From: a bacterium | GTDB lineage: Bacteria; 4484-113; JAFGCY01 | Direction of reading: 5' to 3' | Length of the DNA stretch: 64,000 bases | Assembly (NCBI GenBank): GCA_020849855.1 | Contig: JADZFO010000015.1 | Coordinates: 101,126-165,125 of the forward strand | Part shown: positions 34,257 to 42,930 of the stretch, one piece after another | How the letters are laid out: each line of letters starts with the position of its first letter | Numbering within the stretch: position 1 is the first letter of the stretch | Position numbers and translations under genes: made by a program | Notes under the pieces: generated by a model | Seen by the model: the letters and a program-made list of their open reading frames with translations, nothing else | What the model was told of the DNA's origin: nothing | Databases searched by the model: none

Positions 34257-35417
34257 TCAGGCCCCCGCCGCTCCCTTGCCGATCAGCTCAACAATCTTCT
34301 GCGCGCCTTCCCACATGCTGGCCGCGAAGACCAGGGGCTTGCCGCAGTTGTCCAGGATCTCCTTGGCGATCTCCTCGCGGGTGCCCGTCAGGCGGATCAC
34401 GATCGGCACCTGCCGCGGCAGGGTGTCATAGGCTTCAACGATGCCCTTGGCCACCACATCGGTGCGGGTGATGCCGCCAAAGACGTTGATGAAGATGCCC
34501 TGCACATCCGGGTCGCGCAGGATGGCGCGCAGGCCCTTCTCCACACCCTCCTGGGTGGCGGAGCCGCCGAAGTCCAGGAAGTTGTTGGGGCTGCCGCCGG
34601 CGCGCTTGACCACATCCATGGTGGTCATCACCAGGCCCGCGCCGTTGCCGGCGATCCCCACATTGCCGCCGGGCAGGTGCACATAGGTCAGGCCCTCTTC
34701 CTTGGCCAGCTTCTCATACTCGTCCATGTCGGCGCCGGCCTCGCGCAGGCCCAGCAGCTCGGTCTGGCGGTAAAGCGCGTTGTCGTCGATGGTCATCTTG
34801 GCGTCGATCGCCAGCACCTGGCCGTCGGTGGTGATGCACAGGGGGTTGATCTCCGCCAGCTCGGCGTCAGAGCCGACATAGGCGCTGTAAAGCTTGCGGA
34901 TGATATCGCCCATCGCCTTGTGGTACTGCTTGTCGATCTTCGCCTCGAACATTGCCTGGCGGATCTGGAAGGGCTGCAGGCCGACCGTCGGGTCGATCAG
35001 CACCTTGGCGATCTTCTCCGGCGTGCTGGCCGCGACTTCCTCGATATCCACGCCGCCCGCCGCGCTGAGGATCAGCACGATGGAGGCGTCGTCGCGGCTG
35101 ATGGTGAAGCCGAGGTAGATCTCCTGGCCGATATCCACCGCATCGGCCACCAGCACCCGGTCGACGGTGAAGCCCTTGATGTCCATGCCCAGGATGGCGC
35201 TGGCCTTTTCAAAGGCCTCGTCGGGGTTGCCTGCCAGCTTGACGCCGCCGGCCTTGCCGCGCCCGCCGGTATGCACCTGGGCCTTGATCACGACCTGCTT
35301 GCCGATGCCGGCGGCGATGCTTTTCGCCTCCTCAGGGGTCCGGGCGACCTGGCCGGAGTTGGTCGGGATGCCATAGCTGGCCAGCAGATCGCGCGCCTGA
35401 TACTCATGGATCTTCAT
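34257..35417 (-). CDS. sucC: Succinyl-CoA synthetase beta subunit
   Basis: The ATP-grasp subunit of the TCA-cycle enzyme forming succinate and nucleotide triphosphate. Starts MKIHEYQARDLLASYGIPT; KAQVHTGGRGKAGGVK is the nucleotide-binding block; then LAEINPLCITTDG, FLDFGGSATQEGV and FGGITRTDVVAKGI, all normal. Length 386 is typical. GAGG lies 6 nt before ATG, and TATAAT lies 32 nt upstream. The partner sucD usually lies directly downstream but is absent; the next gene downstream is unrelated and on the other strand. Confidence 0.96.
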   Translation of the reverse strand: MKIHEYQARDLLASYGIPTNSGQVARTPEEAKSIAAGIGKQVVIKAQVHTGGRGKAGGVKLAGNPDEAFEKASAILGMDIKGFTVDRVLVADAVDIGQEIYLGFTISRDDASIVLILSAAGGVDIEEVAASTPEKIAKVLIDPTVGLQPFQIRQAMFEAKIDKQYHKAMGDIIRKLYSAYVGSDAELAEINPLCITTDGQVLAIDAKMTIDDNALYRQTELLGLREAGADMDEYEKLAKEEGLTYVHLPGGNVGIAGNGAGLVMTTMDVVKRAGGSPNNFLDFGGSATQEGVEKGLRAILRDPDVQGIFINVFGGITRTDVVAKGIVEAYDTLPRQVPIVIRLTGTREEIAKEILDNCGKPLVFAASMWEGAQKIVELIGKGAAGA

Positions 35418-35449
35418 GGATAACCTCAGCCGCCGGTGGCGGGGAGAGG

Positions 35450-35455
35450 ATTATA
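35450..35455 (-). promoter_or_regulatory. -10 hexamer TATAAT of sucC
   Basis: TATAAT on the minus strand gives a leader of about 26 nt containing the GAGG ribosome-binding site, so sucC is a normal, leadered gene in contrast to several others here. Confidence 0.5.
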
Positions 35456-35589
35456 GACGCTGGCAGGCCCGGCCGGGAGGCCCAGCGGCCGCTGGGCTGG
35501 CGCCTGCCGGAAGCCTCGCCGCAAGCCTGGCGCGGTGACTGTGAAGCTTGCAGGACTGTGCAGGAGATCCGGCTGGCGGCTGGGCGGGG

Positions 35590-35790
35590 ACGCGGCGGGG
35601 TTTTAACCTTTGGGCCTGATTTTGCACGTGGAAGACTGTTTTCCAGCCAGGGCCCCGCGGGGCTGGCTTTTAACCTGGGGGCCGGATTTCCAACGTCTGA
35701 ATCTTCTTTGCAACCCCCGGCGGGCTGGGATTTAACCTGCAGGGGCGATTTATCACCGAGAATCAGGCTTTTGAAATCCGCACCCGCTGC
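35590..35790. repeat. Three imperfect tandem repeats of about 62-67 bp upstream of sucC
   Basis: Three units share GCGGGG(CT)-N-TTTTAACCT-N-GGG-N-GATTT, with TTTTAACC anchors at 35601, 35668 and 35730 (the last ATTTAACC). The units are about 60-70% alike by eye. The frame is open on the minus strand but the peptide has no known relative and the composition is noncoding-like. The rest of the 35418-36643 gap holds this repeat, an unremarkable GC-rich stretch to about 36000, and the mosaic below. Confidence 0.7.
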
Positions 35791-36029
35791 TGATTTGTTT
35801 TTTGCAGCGTTAGCCGGGACAGCGCAGCTCACTGCCGCGCGGGCCGCAGGCCGGGGCGCGCGGGCCGCCGCCGGCGCAGGGTAAGGCTGCAGTAGCCTGC
35901 AAGTGAAACTGGGTAAGGCTGCGGTGTGACAGAGCACGGCAGCTATGGATACCCCGTGAACAGTGTATTTATTTTACAGAAGGCAGAAAAATACAAAATA
36001 ACATGCAGGGGTTGATAGCGGGCGGCCTG

Positions 36030-36360
36030 CGGCTTCTTTCTTTGTTTCTTCGTGCCGTTGTGATTCAGGAAGAATCAACCAAAAAGGCGCAAAGGCACTA
36101 AGAAAGCCGGGGAACAGGGCAGGGCGGCAGACTCCCGCAGGGGCGGGACATGTTCGACCCGTCCCTGGAGCGCCAGCCATGGGCTGGCGTCGGGATGACG
36201 CCAGACTATGTCTGGCGCCCCCAGCCGGGCGCACCCAGTCGGAGGGCGGCCCAGTCGGAACGCCGGCTTTAGGCGGCATCTCTTCTTGTCGGAACGCCGG
36301 CTTTAGCCGGCATCTTCTTCTTGTCGGAGCGCGGGCACCCTGCCCGCATCCGCCATCCGC
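36030..36360. repeat. Mosaic of palindromic repeats
   Basis: A run of short inverted repeats: a module about 36038-36160 that recurs near 37440-37560 (both contain AAGAAAGCCGGGGAACAGGG and a CTCCCGCAGGGGCGGGACATG hairpin), GCGCCAGCCATGGGCTGGCG, GACGCCAGACTATGTCTGGCG, and from 36254 units with GCCGGCTTTAGCCGGC related to the 30-bp repeat at 15301. The remaining sequence to 36640 has more hairpins but no gene I can support. Confidence 0.75.
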
Positions 36361-36643
36361 CGCCCGCCATGGCATGACTTCTCTCCGAACTGCGCAGCAA
36401 CGGAGGCCGCGCTCAGCGCTGCGCGCATCGCACGGAAGGAATGCGGCTGCGCCGCCTTCCTCGTGTAGGGCCGCACGGATGTGCGCCCGTCTGGCGGACA
36501 TGCCGCCTCGCGCAATCGCTCGCCGGGCTGGCAGAAGTGGCGTTGCTCCCAGTTCTGCCGCCCCAGTGCATCCAGCTTGTAACTGACCTTGTTGTGTTAG
36601 ATGCAAGCCACTGTGGTTAGGAGTGAAAAGCCAGGCGAGTGCG

Positions 36644-37252
36644 TCAGTGCATTCTTGTGCTCAACTTCACTGGAAGGACATAAAGGATGAGTGTTCCATG
36701 CTTACTGCTAATCGGGTTTTCCAGCACTACATAGATCGTTCCATTACCGGCACGGACTTGTTGTTGTGCCCGTACAGTAAGCTGATCCACAGGAACGGTA
36801 ATCCGTGAGCCGCTCATCCACGTATCAAGATCATGTCGAGACAAGGATGGAGCCAGATCGTCTTGTCCTAGTTTAGATTGTGATGCTGAGGTCGCAAGAT
36901 CAAGTACTGTCAATTCTGAGGTCCCAGAAAACAGCCTTCCCCTCGATACACTGAGCTGATTGGTCAAATCGGTGCTAACTCGTCCGTCACTACCGGCGGT
37001 TACAATGATTGCTGTAGCATCCCTCGGCCCCATTGACCCTCGACGCAATACCATAACGATATCGCTGCCATCAATATGAGCCGATTTCAAGACCGTAGGG
37101 CCGTCAGCGCACGACATTGCGATCAAGGCAATGCTCACGAGTGCTAATACCCTATGCCCCAGGCTGCGCGGCGCAGCCGCGACCTTCCGTGCGGAGCGCA
37201 GCGAGGCGCGGCCTCTGGAGCAAAGCTGCCGGCTGAGCTGGGCAGTGGACAT
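36644..37252 (-). CDS. Hypothetical lipoprotein
   Basis: A 202-residue frame. A hydrophobic stretch LALVSIALIAMSC is a good lipoprotein signal with Cys near residue 48; the mature part is beta-rich with no known motif (SAHIDGSDIVMVLRRGS, RITVPVDQLTV). The start at ATG 37252 has TACAAT 8 nt upstream, but it places about 35 Arg/Ala-rich residues before the signal, encoded by repeat-like GCGGAGCGCAGCGAGGCGCGG. The true start could be nearer the hydrophobic run. GC is lower than in core genes, so transfer is likely. Confidence 0.5.
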   Translation of the reverse strand: MSTAQLSRQLCSRGRASLRSARKVAAAPRSLGHRVLALVSIALIAMSCADGPTVLKSAHIDGSDIVMVLRRGSMGPRDATAIIVTAGSDGRVSTDLTNQLSVSRGRLFSGTSELTVLDLATSASQSKLGQDDLAPSLSRHDLDTWMSGSRITVPVDQLTVRAQQQVRAGNGTIYVVLENPISSKHGTLILYVLPVKLSTRMH

Positions 37253-37260
37253 CTGGGGCG

Positions 37261-37266
37261 ATTGTA
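37261..37266 (-). promoter_or_regulatory. -10 hexamer TACAAT, 8 nt before ATG 37252
   Basis: TACAAT on the minus strand with 8 nt to the ATG and no ribosome-binding site. Confidence 0.4.
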
Positions 37267-37269
37267 ACG

Positions 37270-37790
37270 CGCGGGGAGAGAGGGATGCGGACAGGGTGTC
37301 CGCGCTCCGGGGTAGGGCCGGCTTGCAGCCGGCGTTCCCAGGAGGATGGGACCAGCCACACCCCTGCAAGACAGAAGATACGGGACTATTGTCCCGCGCT
37401 CCATGAGAATGCGGCTGACATAACTCGGCGCTGGCTCAGATTCTTCCTTTGTGTCCTTCGTGTCCTGGTGGTTCAGGATTGTTTGACCACAAAGGCACAA
37501 AGAAAGCCGGGGAACAGGGCAGGGTGGCAGGCTCCCGCAGGGGCGGGACATGCTCGGCCGAACCTAATAATGCAGGCACGGATGCCTGCGCTCCGGTTCT
37601 GCAGCTCCGTTTCGGCAGATAGACCGCGGGCGCGCTCCACGCGCCCCTGCGAAGAATGCAGGCACGGATGCCTGCGCTCCGGTTCTGTAGCTCCGTTTCG
37701 GCAGATGGTACGCGGGCGCGCTCCAGGTTACGCCGGCCAAAGGAGTCCTTTGGATGTTTCTTGATGGTAGTCGCATAACATTGGCAGTTA
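37270..37790. repeat. Palindrome-rich intergenic region with a 70-bp direct repeat
   Basis: Contains GATGCGGACAGGGTGTCCGC + GCTCC, GATACGGGACTATTGTCCCG + CGCTCC, a second copy of the 36038-36160 module near 37440-37560, and a 70-bp near-identical direct repeat at about 37569-37638 and 37655-37725 (each starting AATGCAGGCACGGATGCCTG). All palindromes share the frame 'GAATGC-stem-loop-stem-GCGCTCC' while the stem sequence changes. Confidence 0.8.
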
Positions 37791-37810
37791 GTAAGTAAGC
37801 AATTGCATTG

Positions 37811-38473
37811 CTAAGGAAACAAATCCTTTAACCTCTCAAATCGAGGTCGACGCAAAAGTACGACTCTGCTACAGCTCTCTCCGTAAATCACTATAAATGC
37901 CTGACCGTCCTCTAAATCTTGAACCACATCCTTCCCTAAAGTCACCTTGTCAAGTACTATCCTTTCGCTTGTGCGCTTCAATCTACTCAGCTCTAAGTCT
38001 ACTCGTCCTCCGTAATGCTGTCGTCCAGCCAGATACTCCTCTCGTGAAAAATGAGTACCAATGTATGGACTGGAATCCGGTCCAAGAATGAACCAGTCTC
38101 TTGTTGAGTTGCATGAGGCCCAGAGTATCTCGTACATGATGCCATCGATAATAACTCCATGCTGGTAGAGTGATTCAAAGCGATAACTCATCCCTTTCTC
38201 TCTAGGTGGCAATGTACCCCTTAAGATCATAACTGAATCTACCTTGCTGAACAAGTCCGGATATACTGATCGTACCTCAATAGTGTCGGGCAAACTACTT
38301 CCCCAAATTTTTCTGTCCAGGGTCTTTAGGAAGACTCCCCTAAAAGTCAAATCGCTAGCAGGTTGGTCAAAATACACCGTACGAGTTGTATTCAACTTGA
38401 TGCACCAGGCAACAAAGAGCAATACCAATAATGATAGAATTAGCCTAAGATGCTTGGTAAGTGTGGTCTTCAT
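37811..38473 (-). CDS. Hypothetical membrane-anchored protein, low GC
   Basis: A 220-residue protein starting MKTTLTKHLRL, with one membrane segment at about 8-26 and a soluble beta-rich domain after it. No known motif. GC content is clearly below the surroundings, and it sits between repeat clusters, so it was probably acquired. No good ribosome-binding site or -10 motif is seen upstream. Function unknown. Confidence 0.55.
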   Translation of the reverse strand: MKTTLTKHLRLILSLLVLLFVAWCIKLNTTRTVYFDQPASDLTFRGVFLKTLDRKIWGSSLPDTIEVRSVYPDLFSKVDSVMILRGTLPPREKGMSYRFESLYQHGVIIDGIMYEILWASCNSTRDWFILGPDSSPYIGTHFSREEYLAGRQHYGGRVDLELSRLKRTSERIVLDKVTLGKDVVQDLEDGQAFIVIYGESCSRVVLLRRPRFERLKDLFP

Positions 38474-38619
38474 TTTGCGCTCGTTGCTCGAATACGAACT
38501 TTAACACCACATTCTCCAGTGCGGCTGTCAGTCGCCGACGGCTTGGTAGATGCCCAGCTCATCAGGGCCAAGCTTGTGGCGCCCGCGTTCATGTCTAGAT
38601 CATAGCGCGCGGATGCGCT

Positions 38620-38900
38620 TTATATGAGTGGTGCGGCCGCCAGGAAAGAATGCAGGCATGGGTGCCTGCGCTCCGGTTCTGTACGATGTCTCGGAAAGTT
38701 AGACGGGGGCGGCAGACTCCCGGAAGGGCGGGACATGCTCGGCCCAACCTAAAGAATGCAGGCAAGTGTGTCCGCGCTCCATGAGAATGCGAACTGAAGA
38801 ATGCGGACTAAAGTCCGCGCTCCCAGTGAAGAACGCCGGCACAGATGCCAGCGCTCCGGTTCTGTACGCGGGCTCGGAGGTCTGTGCTGCGCTTCTGCAG
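38620..38900. repeat. Cluster of 'GCGCTCC' palindromes
   Basis: Several palindromes of the same family: GAATGCAGGCATGGGTGCCT + GCGCTCC, a CTCCCGGAAGGGCGGGACATG copy, GAATGCGGACTAAAGTCCGC + GCTCC and GAACGCCGGCACAGATGCCAG + CGCTCC. The 38474-39087 gap otherwise holds only the rpmH promoter candidate. Confidence 0.75.
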
Positions 38901-38960
38901 CAGGCCTCGGTGAATCGAGCCCTGGCCTCTGGAGGCCCGGCAGGGGGCCCTTGCCTGTGC

Positions 38961-38966
38961 TACAAT
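38961..38966 (+). promoter_or_regulatory. -10-like TACAAT upstream of rpmH
   Basis: TACAAT in an otherwise GC-rich stretch, 121 nt before rpmH, is the best promoter candidate for the rpmH-rnpA-yidD-yidC-jag operon. The leader contains GC-rich inverted sequence (GCGCGTTTGCGCGC) that may fold. Confidence 0.35.
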
Positions 38967-39087
38967 TTCCCTTCCCCGGCCGAGGCTGGGCCGCGCGTTT
39001 GCGCGCACAGAACTGGATTATTGGCGGCGCCGTGAAGCCTGAACAGACTACGTTGCTCTGGCTGCCGCTTGGAGGAGCAGTAGGACT

Positions 39088-39222
39088 ATGAAGCGGACCT
39101 GGCAACCCAAGAAGCGCCGCCGTGTGCGCGTGCACGGCTTTCTCAAGCGCATGAGCAGCCCCGGCGGGCGCAATGTGATCAACGCGCGCCGCGCCCGCGG
39201 CCGCAAGCGCCTCGCCCTCTAG
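39088..39222 (+). CDS. rpmH: Ribosomal protein bL34
   Basis: A 44-residue ribosomal protein of the large subunit: [38 protein letters not shown] and KRLAL, complete and normal. GGAG is located about 12 nt before ATG with a second AGGA closer. The stop is immediately followed by the TTG of rnpA. In many genomes rpmH lies beside dnaA and oriC; here the upstream side is repeat-rich sequence and no dnaA is visible. Confidence 0.97.
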   Translation: MKRTWQPKKRRRVRVHGFLKRMSSPGGRNVINARRARGRKRLAL

Positions 39223-39573
39223 TTGGCCCTGGTCAGCCTGCGCGGCCGCTGGGAATTCAAACGGGTTCTGGGCGGCGGGCAAAGCCGGCGCAGCGGCGTC
39301 TTGAAAACTCTCTGGCAGCCCAATGACCTGGGCTCCAACCGTTATGGCATCGCGGTGACGACCGCCTGCGGCAAAGCCGTGGTGCGCAACCGGATCCGCC
39401 GCTGGGCCAGAGAGCTGCTCAGACGCTGGGAAAGCCAGCTTGACGCAGGCTATGACATCGTGATCCTGGTCAACCGCAGCGACGCTGGGGAGAGCTTCCA
39501 GAGCTTCGCGGCGGACCTGGCGGGGGCCCTGAGGGCGGCCCGCCTTACGGGAGAGAAGCTTGCCTGCAGCTAA
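39223..39573 (+). CDS. rnpA: Ribonuclease P protein component
   Basis: Protein subunit of RNase P, which trims tRNA 5' leaders. The 116-residue protein has the conserved FKRVL near the N-terminus and the RNR signature as [16 protein letters not shown] (about 50-66), plus DIVILVNRS in the last strand. TTG is the likely start, directly abutting the rpmH stop, as is common in this operon. It overlaps yidD by 14 nt. Confidence 0.93.
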   Translation: MALVSLRGRWEFKRVLGGGQSRRSGVLKTLWQPNDLGSNRYGIAVTTACGKAVVRNRIRRWARELLRRWESQLDAGYDIVILVNRSDAGESFQSFAADLAGALRAARLTGEKLACS

Positions 39574-39808
39574 GGCAGTTCAATGGGTCATCAGCATCCC
39601 AAAGATGCTGTTGATCGCTGCGCTGCTGTTCTACCGGCGCTGGATCAGCCCCCTGGCCCCGCCGAGCTGCCGCTTCACCCCCACCTGCTCACGTTACGGA
39701 GTGGACGCCCTGCGGCGCTATGGGGCGCTGAAGGGGTCCTGGCTTGCACTGTGGCGCGTGCTGCGCTGTAATCCCTGGACCAAGGGAGGGTATGACCCTC
39801 TCTTATGA
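39560..39808 (+). CDS. yidD: Membrane protein insertion efficiency factor YidD
   Basis: An 82-residue YidD with [31 protein letters not shown] and the terminal [11 protein letters not shown], both diagnostic; the three Cys of the family are present. It helps YidC insert inner-membrane proteins. TTG 39560 is used as start because GGGAG is 6 nt upstream and no ATG precedes the conserved part closely. It overlaps rnpA at its start and yidC (ATGA) at its end. Confidence 0.93.
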   Translation: MPAAKAVQWVISIPKMLLIAALLFYRRWISPLAPPSCRFTPTCSRYGVDALRRYGALKGSWLALWRVLRCNPWTKGGYDPLL

Positions 39809-41025
39809 GAGAGCTGTTGCCAATGCTGGATTTACTGACCGGACTGCAAGGCCTGGTGCCCCGCGCCTATGCCTTCCTGCTGCTGCAGAGCAATGACCTG
39901 CTCAGCAAGGGCGTGGGCGGCAGCCACGACCTGAAGCCGGACCTGCAGGCCTATGGCGGCTTCACCGGCATGTTCGCCCAGGTCTTCCTGATCGCCATCA
40001 CCATGATCGGCGGCGCCGTGCACAACTATGGCCTGGCGATCATCTTCACCTGCCTGCTGGTGCGCATCATGCTGCTGCCCCTGACGCGCCAGCAGATCAA
40101 CGGCATGAAGCTGATGCAGGCCCTGCAGCCGGTGCAGAAGGAGATCCAGCGCTTCTACCCGAACAAGCAGGACCAGAACGCCAAGCTGATGGAGCTGTAC
40201 CAGACCTATAAGATCAACCCGCTGGCCTCCTGCCTGCCGATGCTGATCCAGCTCCCGATCCTTTTTGGCGTCTACCGCGCGCTGTATGACCCCAGCTTCG
40301 CCGGCAAGAGCTTCCTGGGCATCCAGCTGCTCTTTCCCGTCGAGCTGACCCTGCCGCGCAGCTATGGCATCGGCCCGGACCTGCCGGACATCATTGATGT
40401 CACGGTGGCCCAGCTGAATCTCTACTCGCAGATCTGGCACATCCCGGCCAACATCCCCCTGCTGGGCGGGCACTTTGTGTACTGGCCGGCCCTGGGCCTC
40501 GTGGTGCTTTACGTCATCTCCAGCCTGTGGATGCAGCGGACGATGAAGAAGGTGAACCAGCCTGACCCGGACTTCGAGCGCGAGTTCAAGGATGAGATGA
40601 AGTCCAGCGGGCCGGTGGCCGACGACCCCAACGACATGGCCAAGCAGATGCAGCGCCAGATGGGCTTCATGAACATCATGATCCTGGTCTTCGCCTTCTT
40701 CTTCTCGGCCGGTGCGCTGATTTACTTCATCGTGCAGAACGCCGCCATGTCGCTGGAATACACCCTGCTGTCCAAGGGCATCAACTCGCACTTCAACGCC
40801 AAGGAAATGAAGGCCTTTATCCGCCGTCCCCCGCCACCGATCGGCGGCCCCGGCGGCCCGGTTCCCCCGCCCGCGCCTGCGGGCAAGCCCAAGGGCGACG
40901 GTCCCAAACCGCTGCCCCCCTCCAGCAACGGTAAACCACTGGAGGTCGATGAACCCGGCATCGAGGTGTCTGATACCGAGCTGCTGGGCGACAAGCGGCC
41001 CCAGAAGAAAAGAAGGAAGCGATGA
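39805..41025 (+). CDS. yidC: Membrane protein insertase YidC
   Basis: Inserts and folds inner-membrane proteins with or without Sec. The 406-residue protein lacks the large periplasmic domain of proteobacterial YidC and starts with a short N-terminal region. Core helices are clear: [19 protein letters not shown] with the conserved Arg, [20 protein letters not shown], and two more near 230-250 and 285-310. A Pro/Gly-rich stretch and a basic end ([10 protein letters not shown]) probably touch the ribosome. It overlaps yidD and jag by 4 nt (ATGA) each. Confidence 0.95.
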   Translation: MRELLPMLDLLTGLQGLVPRAYAFLLLQSNDLLSKGVGGSHDLKPDLQAYGGFTGMFAQVFLIAITMIGGAVHNYGLAIIFTCLLVRIMLLPLTRQQINGMKLMQALQPVQKEIQRFYPNKQDQNAKLMELYQTYKINPLASCLPMLIQLPILFGVYRALYDPSFAGKSFLGIQLLFPVELTLPRSYGIGPDLPDIIDVTVAQLNLYSQIWHIPANIPLLGGHFVYWPALGLVVLYVISSLWMQRTMKKVNQPDPDFEREFKDEMKSSGPVADDPNDMAKQMQRQMGFMNIMILVFAFFFSAGALIYFIVQNAAMSLEYTLLSKGINSHFNAKEMKAFIRRPPPPIGGPGGPVPPPAPAGKPKGDGPKPLPPSSNGKPLEVDEPGIEVSDTELLGDKRPQKKRRKR

Positions 41026-41663
41026 GCAGCAACGCTGGTGAGTTCATTTCGGAGATGACCCGCTTCGAGGCGAGCGGGAAGGACGGCTACGAGCTGCGCA
41101 ACCGCCTGCTTGAGCAGGCCGGCGGCCAGGAGCTGTACTTCCAGGAAAGCGCCGACGAAGAGGGTAACCTGACCGTCTACGGCTGGCTCCGGACCCAGGT
41201 CATGGACCTGATCTATGAGCTGTCCTACCTGGTGGTCAAGCTGGTCGATGACCGGGCGATGCTGAAGGTCAAGAGCAACCGCTCGGTGACCGACTTCTTC
41301 GTCATCATCCAGTCGCGCAAGGGCGGCGCCTACATCGGCCGGCATGGCCAGACCCTGGATGCGGCGGAGGGCCTGATCGCTTTCCTGGTCAGCCGCAAGT
41401 TCCCGATGAAGGTCAGCATCAACGTGGACGTGGACAACTACCGCCGCAAGCGGGCGACCCAGCTGGAGAGCCTGATCAAGCGCGTGGTGCGGGATATCGA
41501 GCGCGACCACCGCGAGCGCAAGCTGCCCGGCCTGCTGCCCAAGGAGCGCAAGTTCATCCACCAGTACTTCACGAACCACCCTTACCTGACCACCGAGTCG
41601 AAGGGTGAGGGCATCGAGCGCACGCTGTACATCCTGCCGCGCACGGACATCGTGGAGGAGTAA
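41022..41663 (+). CDS. jag: Jag/KhpB-type RNA-binding protein (KH + R3H)
   Basis: A 213-residue RNA-binding protein normally encoded beside yidC. The KH-II domain (about 75-145) has the GxxG loop in YIGRHGQTLDA; the R3H domain (about 150-213) has ERKFIHQYF with the Arg-x3-His motif. The N-terminal ~70 residues do not look like the usual Jag_N domain. KhpB homologues bind many RNAs and affect cell division and elongation. ATGA overlap with yidC shows coupling. Confidence 0.92.
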   Translation: MSSNAGEFISEMTRFEASGKDGYELRNRLLEQAGGQELYFQESADEEGNLTVYGWLRTQVMDLIYELSYLVVKLVDDRAMLKVKSNRSVTDFFVIIQSRKGGAYIGRHGQTLDAAEGLIAFLVSRKFPMKVSINVDVDNYRRKRATQLESLIKRVVRDIERDHRERKLPGLLPKERKFIHQYFTNHPYLTTESKGEGIERTLYILPRTDIVEE

Positions 41664-41873
41664 ATGGAACCCAGAAGCCCCAGGGTGCTGCGCCGCAGGC
41701 GCGGGCAGGGCGGGGTTATCCTCGGCCTCTGCGCCGGCTTCGGCGCGCACCTGGGGCTTGACCCCCTGATCATCCGCTTCGGCCTGCTGCTGCTGGCCCT
41801 GCTGAGCCCCGCCGGCCTGGCGGTGATACTTCTGTATGTGATCTTCGCCCTCTGCGTGCCGGTGGAGCAGTAA
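41664..41873 (+). CDS. PspC-domain protein
   Basis: A 69-residue PspC domain: a short basic N-terminus, GVILGLCAGFGAHLGLDPLIIRFG, then one membrane helix (about 40-62). PspC proteins sense membrane stress and bind PspA in enterics. It begins 0 nt after the jag stop with GGAG 6 nt upstream, so it is read with the yidC operon, which links membrane-protein insertion to stress sensing. The pspA gene is 28 kb away. Confidence 0.88.
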   Translation: MEPRSPRVLRRRRGQGGVILGLCAGFGAHLGLDPLIIRFGLLLLALLSPAGLAVILLYVIFALCVPVEQ

Positions 41874-42036
41874 GCGCGCCAAGCCAAAGGCAGAGACGCA
41901 GCGGGCGCTGAGCCTGGATCGAGCTGATCCATCTGCTGCGAACTAACCTAGCGTACTTGCTGCTAACTCCCAGGCCCCATTGGATCTCTGCGCAGCTCTG
42001 CGTTCTCTGCGCCTCTGCGTTTGGATCTTGAAGGGA

Positions 42037-42129
42037 AGCCGGGCGCACTCTGTGCGCCCCTACAGGGAGCCGGGCGCACTCTTTGCGCCCCTACAGGGAG
42101 CCGGGCGCACTCTGTGCGCCCCTACGGGG
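42037..42129. repeat. Three tandem 31-bp palindromic units
   Basis: Units start at 42041, 42072 and 42103, each GGGCGCACTCTGTGCGCCCC + TACAGGGAGCC, with one base change in the middle unit. Each forms a GGGCGCA/TGCGCCC hairpin. They directly follow the permease stop on the minus strand and could end its transcript. The CCCCTACAGGG tail is also found on the palindrome inside carB. Just before (41985-42020) lies a CTCTGCG-type low-complexity repeat. Confidence 0.85.
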
Positions 42130-42132
42130 GCG

Positions 42133-42930
42133 TTAGTAGTGGCTCAGCATGCCGCCGCGGCGGGCGATGCGCTCCATGCCAAGGTAGACCGCTGAGCCCA
42201 GCAGGACATAAAAGGCGCTGTCGGCCGCCAGCCAGAGCAGGTCCGCCGCGCTGACCCCGCCGCCTGTCCCGCTGGCCAGAAGCTGCTTAAGCAGCAGGGC
42301 GCCGCGGGCGAGGGGCAGATGCAGCGCCAGGCCGGCCCAGGGCTGCGGCAGCTTGTCCAGGTTGGCCAGGGCCGGGAAGAGCAGGGCGAACTGGATCACC
42401 GCCGAGAGCTGGCCGATGCGCTTGACCAGCAGCGAGATGCCGCCCAGGATCAGGCCGAAGCCGCAGAGCCCGGCGACGGTGAGCAGCATGATCAGCAGCA
42501 GGGCCGGCCATGCGCTGGGCGGGACCTGCAGGTACTGGCCGGTGCTAAACTGCAGCACCAGGCTGAAGAGGAAGACTGCCACCGCGCCCTGGCTCATGTG
42601 GGTCAGGGCACGGATCCAGAGGATCGCGAAGTAGTTTCCGGAGCAGAGATAGACCTGCTCCAGGGTGCCGGCGCGGGCCTCCTGCTCAATGTCGATGCTC
42701 ATCTGGTTCATCGCCATCAGGGCGAAGAACCACATGCAAAAGCCGATGACCAGCTCTTCCAGGCTCTTGGCCTCCAGCAGGTTGCCGGCCATCGCCTTAC
42801 CGCCCAGGAACATGGCCATGAAGAGCACGTACATGATGAACATGCCCGTCAGGGGCTCCATGGGGTAGCGCAGCGAGATGCGCAGGTCCCGCAGCCACTC
42901 GATCCAGGCGACGCGCAGCCAGTGGATCAT
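42133..42930 (-). CDS. ABC-2 type transporter permease
   Basis: A 265-residue permease with six predicted membrane helices and the ABC-2 motif region around VAVFLFSLVLQF and LCGFGLILGGISLLVKRIG. It overlaps the ATPase gene by 4 nt (ATGA at 42930-42927) and should form an exporter with it. Substrate unknown; such pairs export drugs, lipids or polysaccharide, or serve sodium or antibiotic resistance. The stop is followed by the triple hairpin repeat. Confidence 0.88.
   Translation of the reverse strand: MIHWLRVAWIEWLRDLRISLRYPMEPLTGMFIMYVLFMAMFLGGKAMAGNLLEAKSLEELVIGFCMWFFALMAMNQMSIDIEQEARAGTLEQVYLCSGNYFAILWIRALTHMSQGAVAVFLFSLVLQFSTGQYLQVPPSAWPALLLIMLLTVAGLCGFGLILGGISLLVKRIGQLSAVIQFALLFPALANLDKLPQPWAGLALHLPLARGALLLKQLLASGTGGGVSAADLLWLAADSAFYVLLGSAVYLGMERIARRGGMLSHY

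Noticed and set aside
35404-35937. 177-residue minus-strand frame upstream of sucC
   Set aside because: It overlaps the sucC start and promoter and consists of Pro/Ala-rich translation of the tandem repeats; composition is noncoding-like.
36623-36808. 61-residue plus-strand frame
   Set aside because: Lies mostly antisense to the lipoprotein gene at 36644-37252 and has no promoter, ribosome-binding site or motif.
38474-39087. Replication origin next to rpmH
   Set aside because: No dnaA, no cluster of TTATNCACA-type boxes and no AT-rich unwinding region; the stretch is palindromic repeats.
42037-42129. IS or transposon end
   Set aside because: Only short tandem hairpins are present; no transposase gene or terminal inverted repeats with target duplication.
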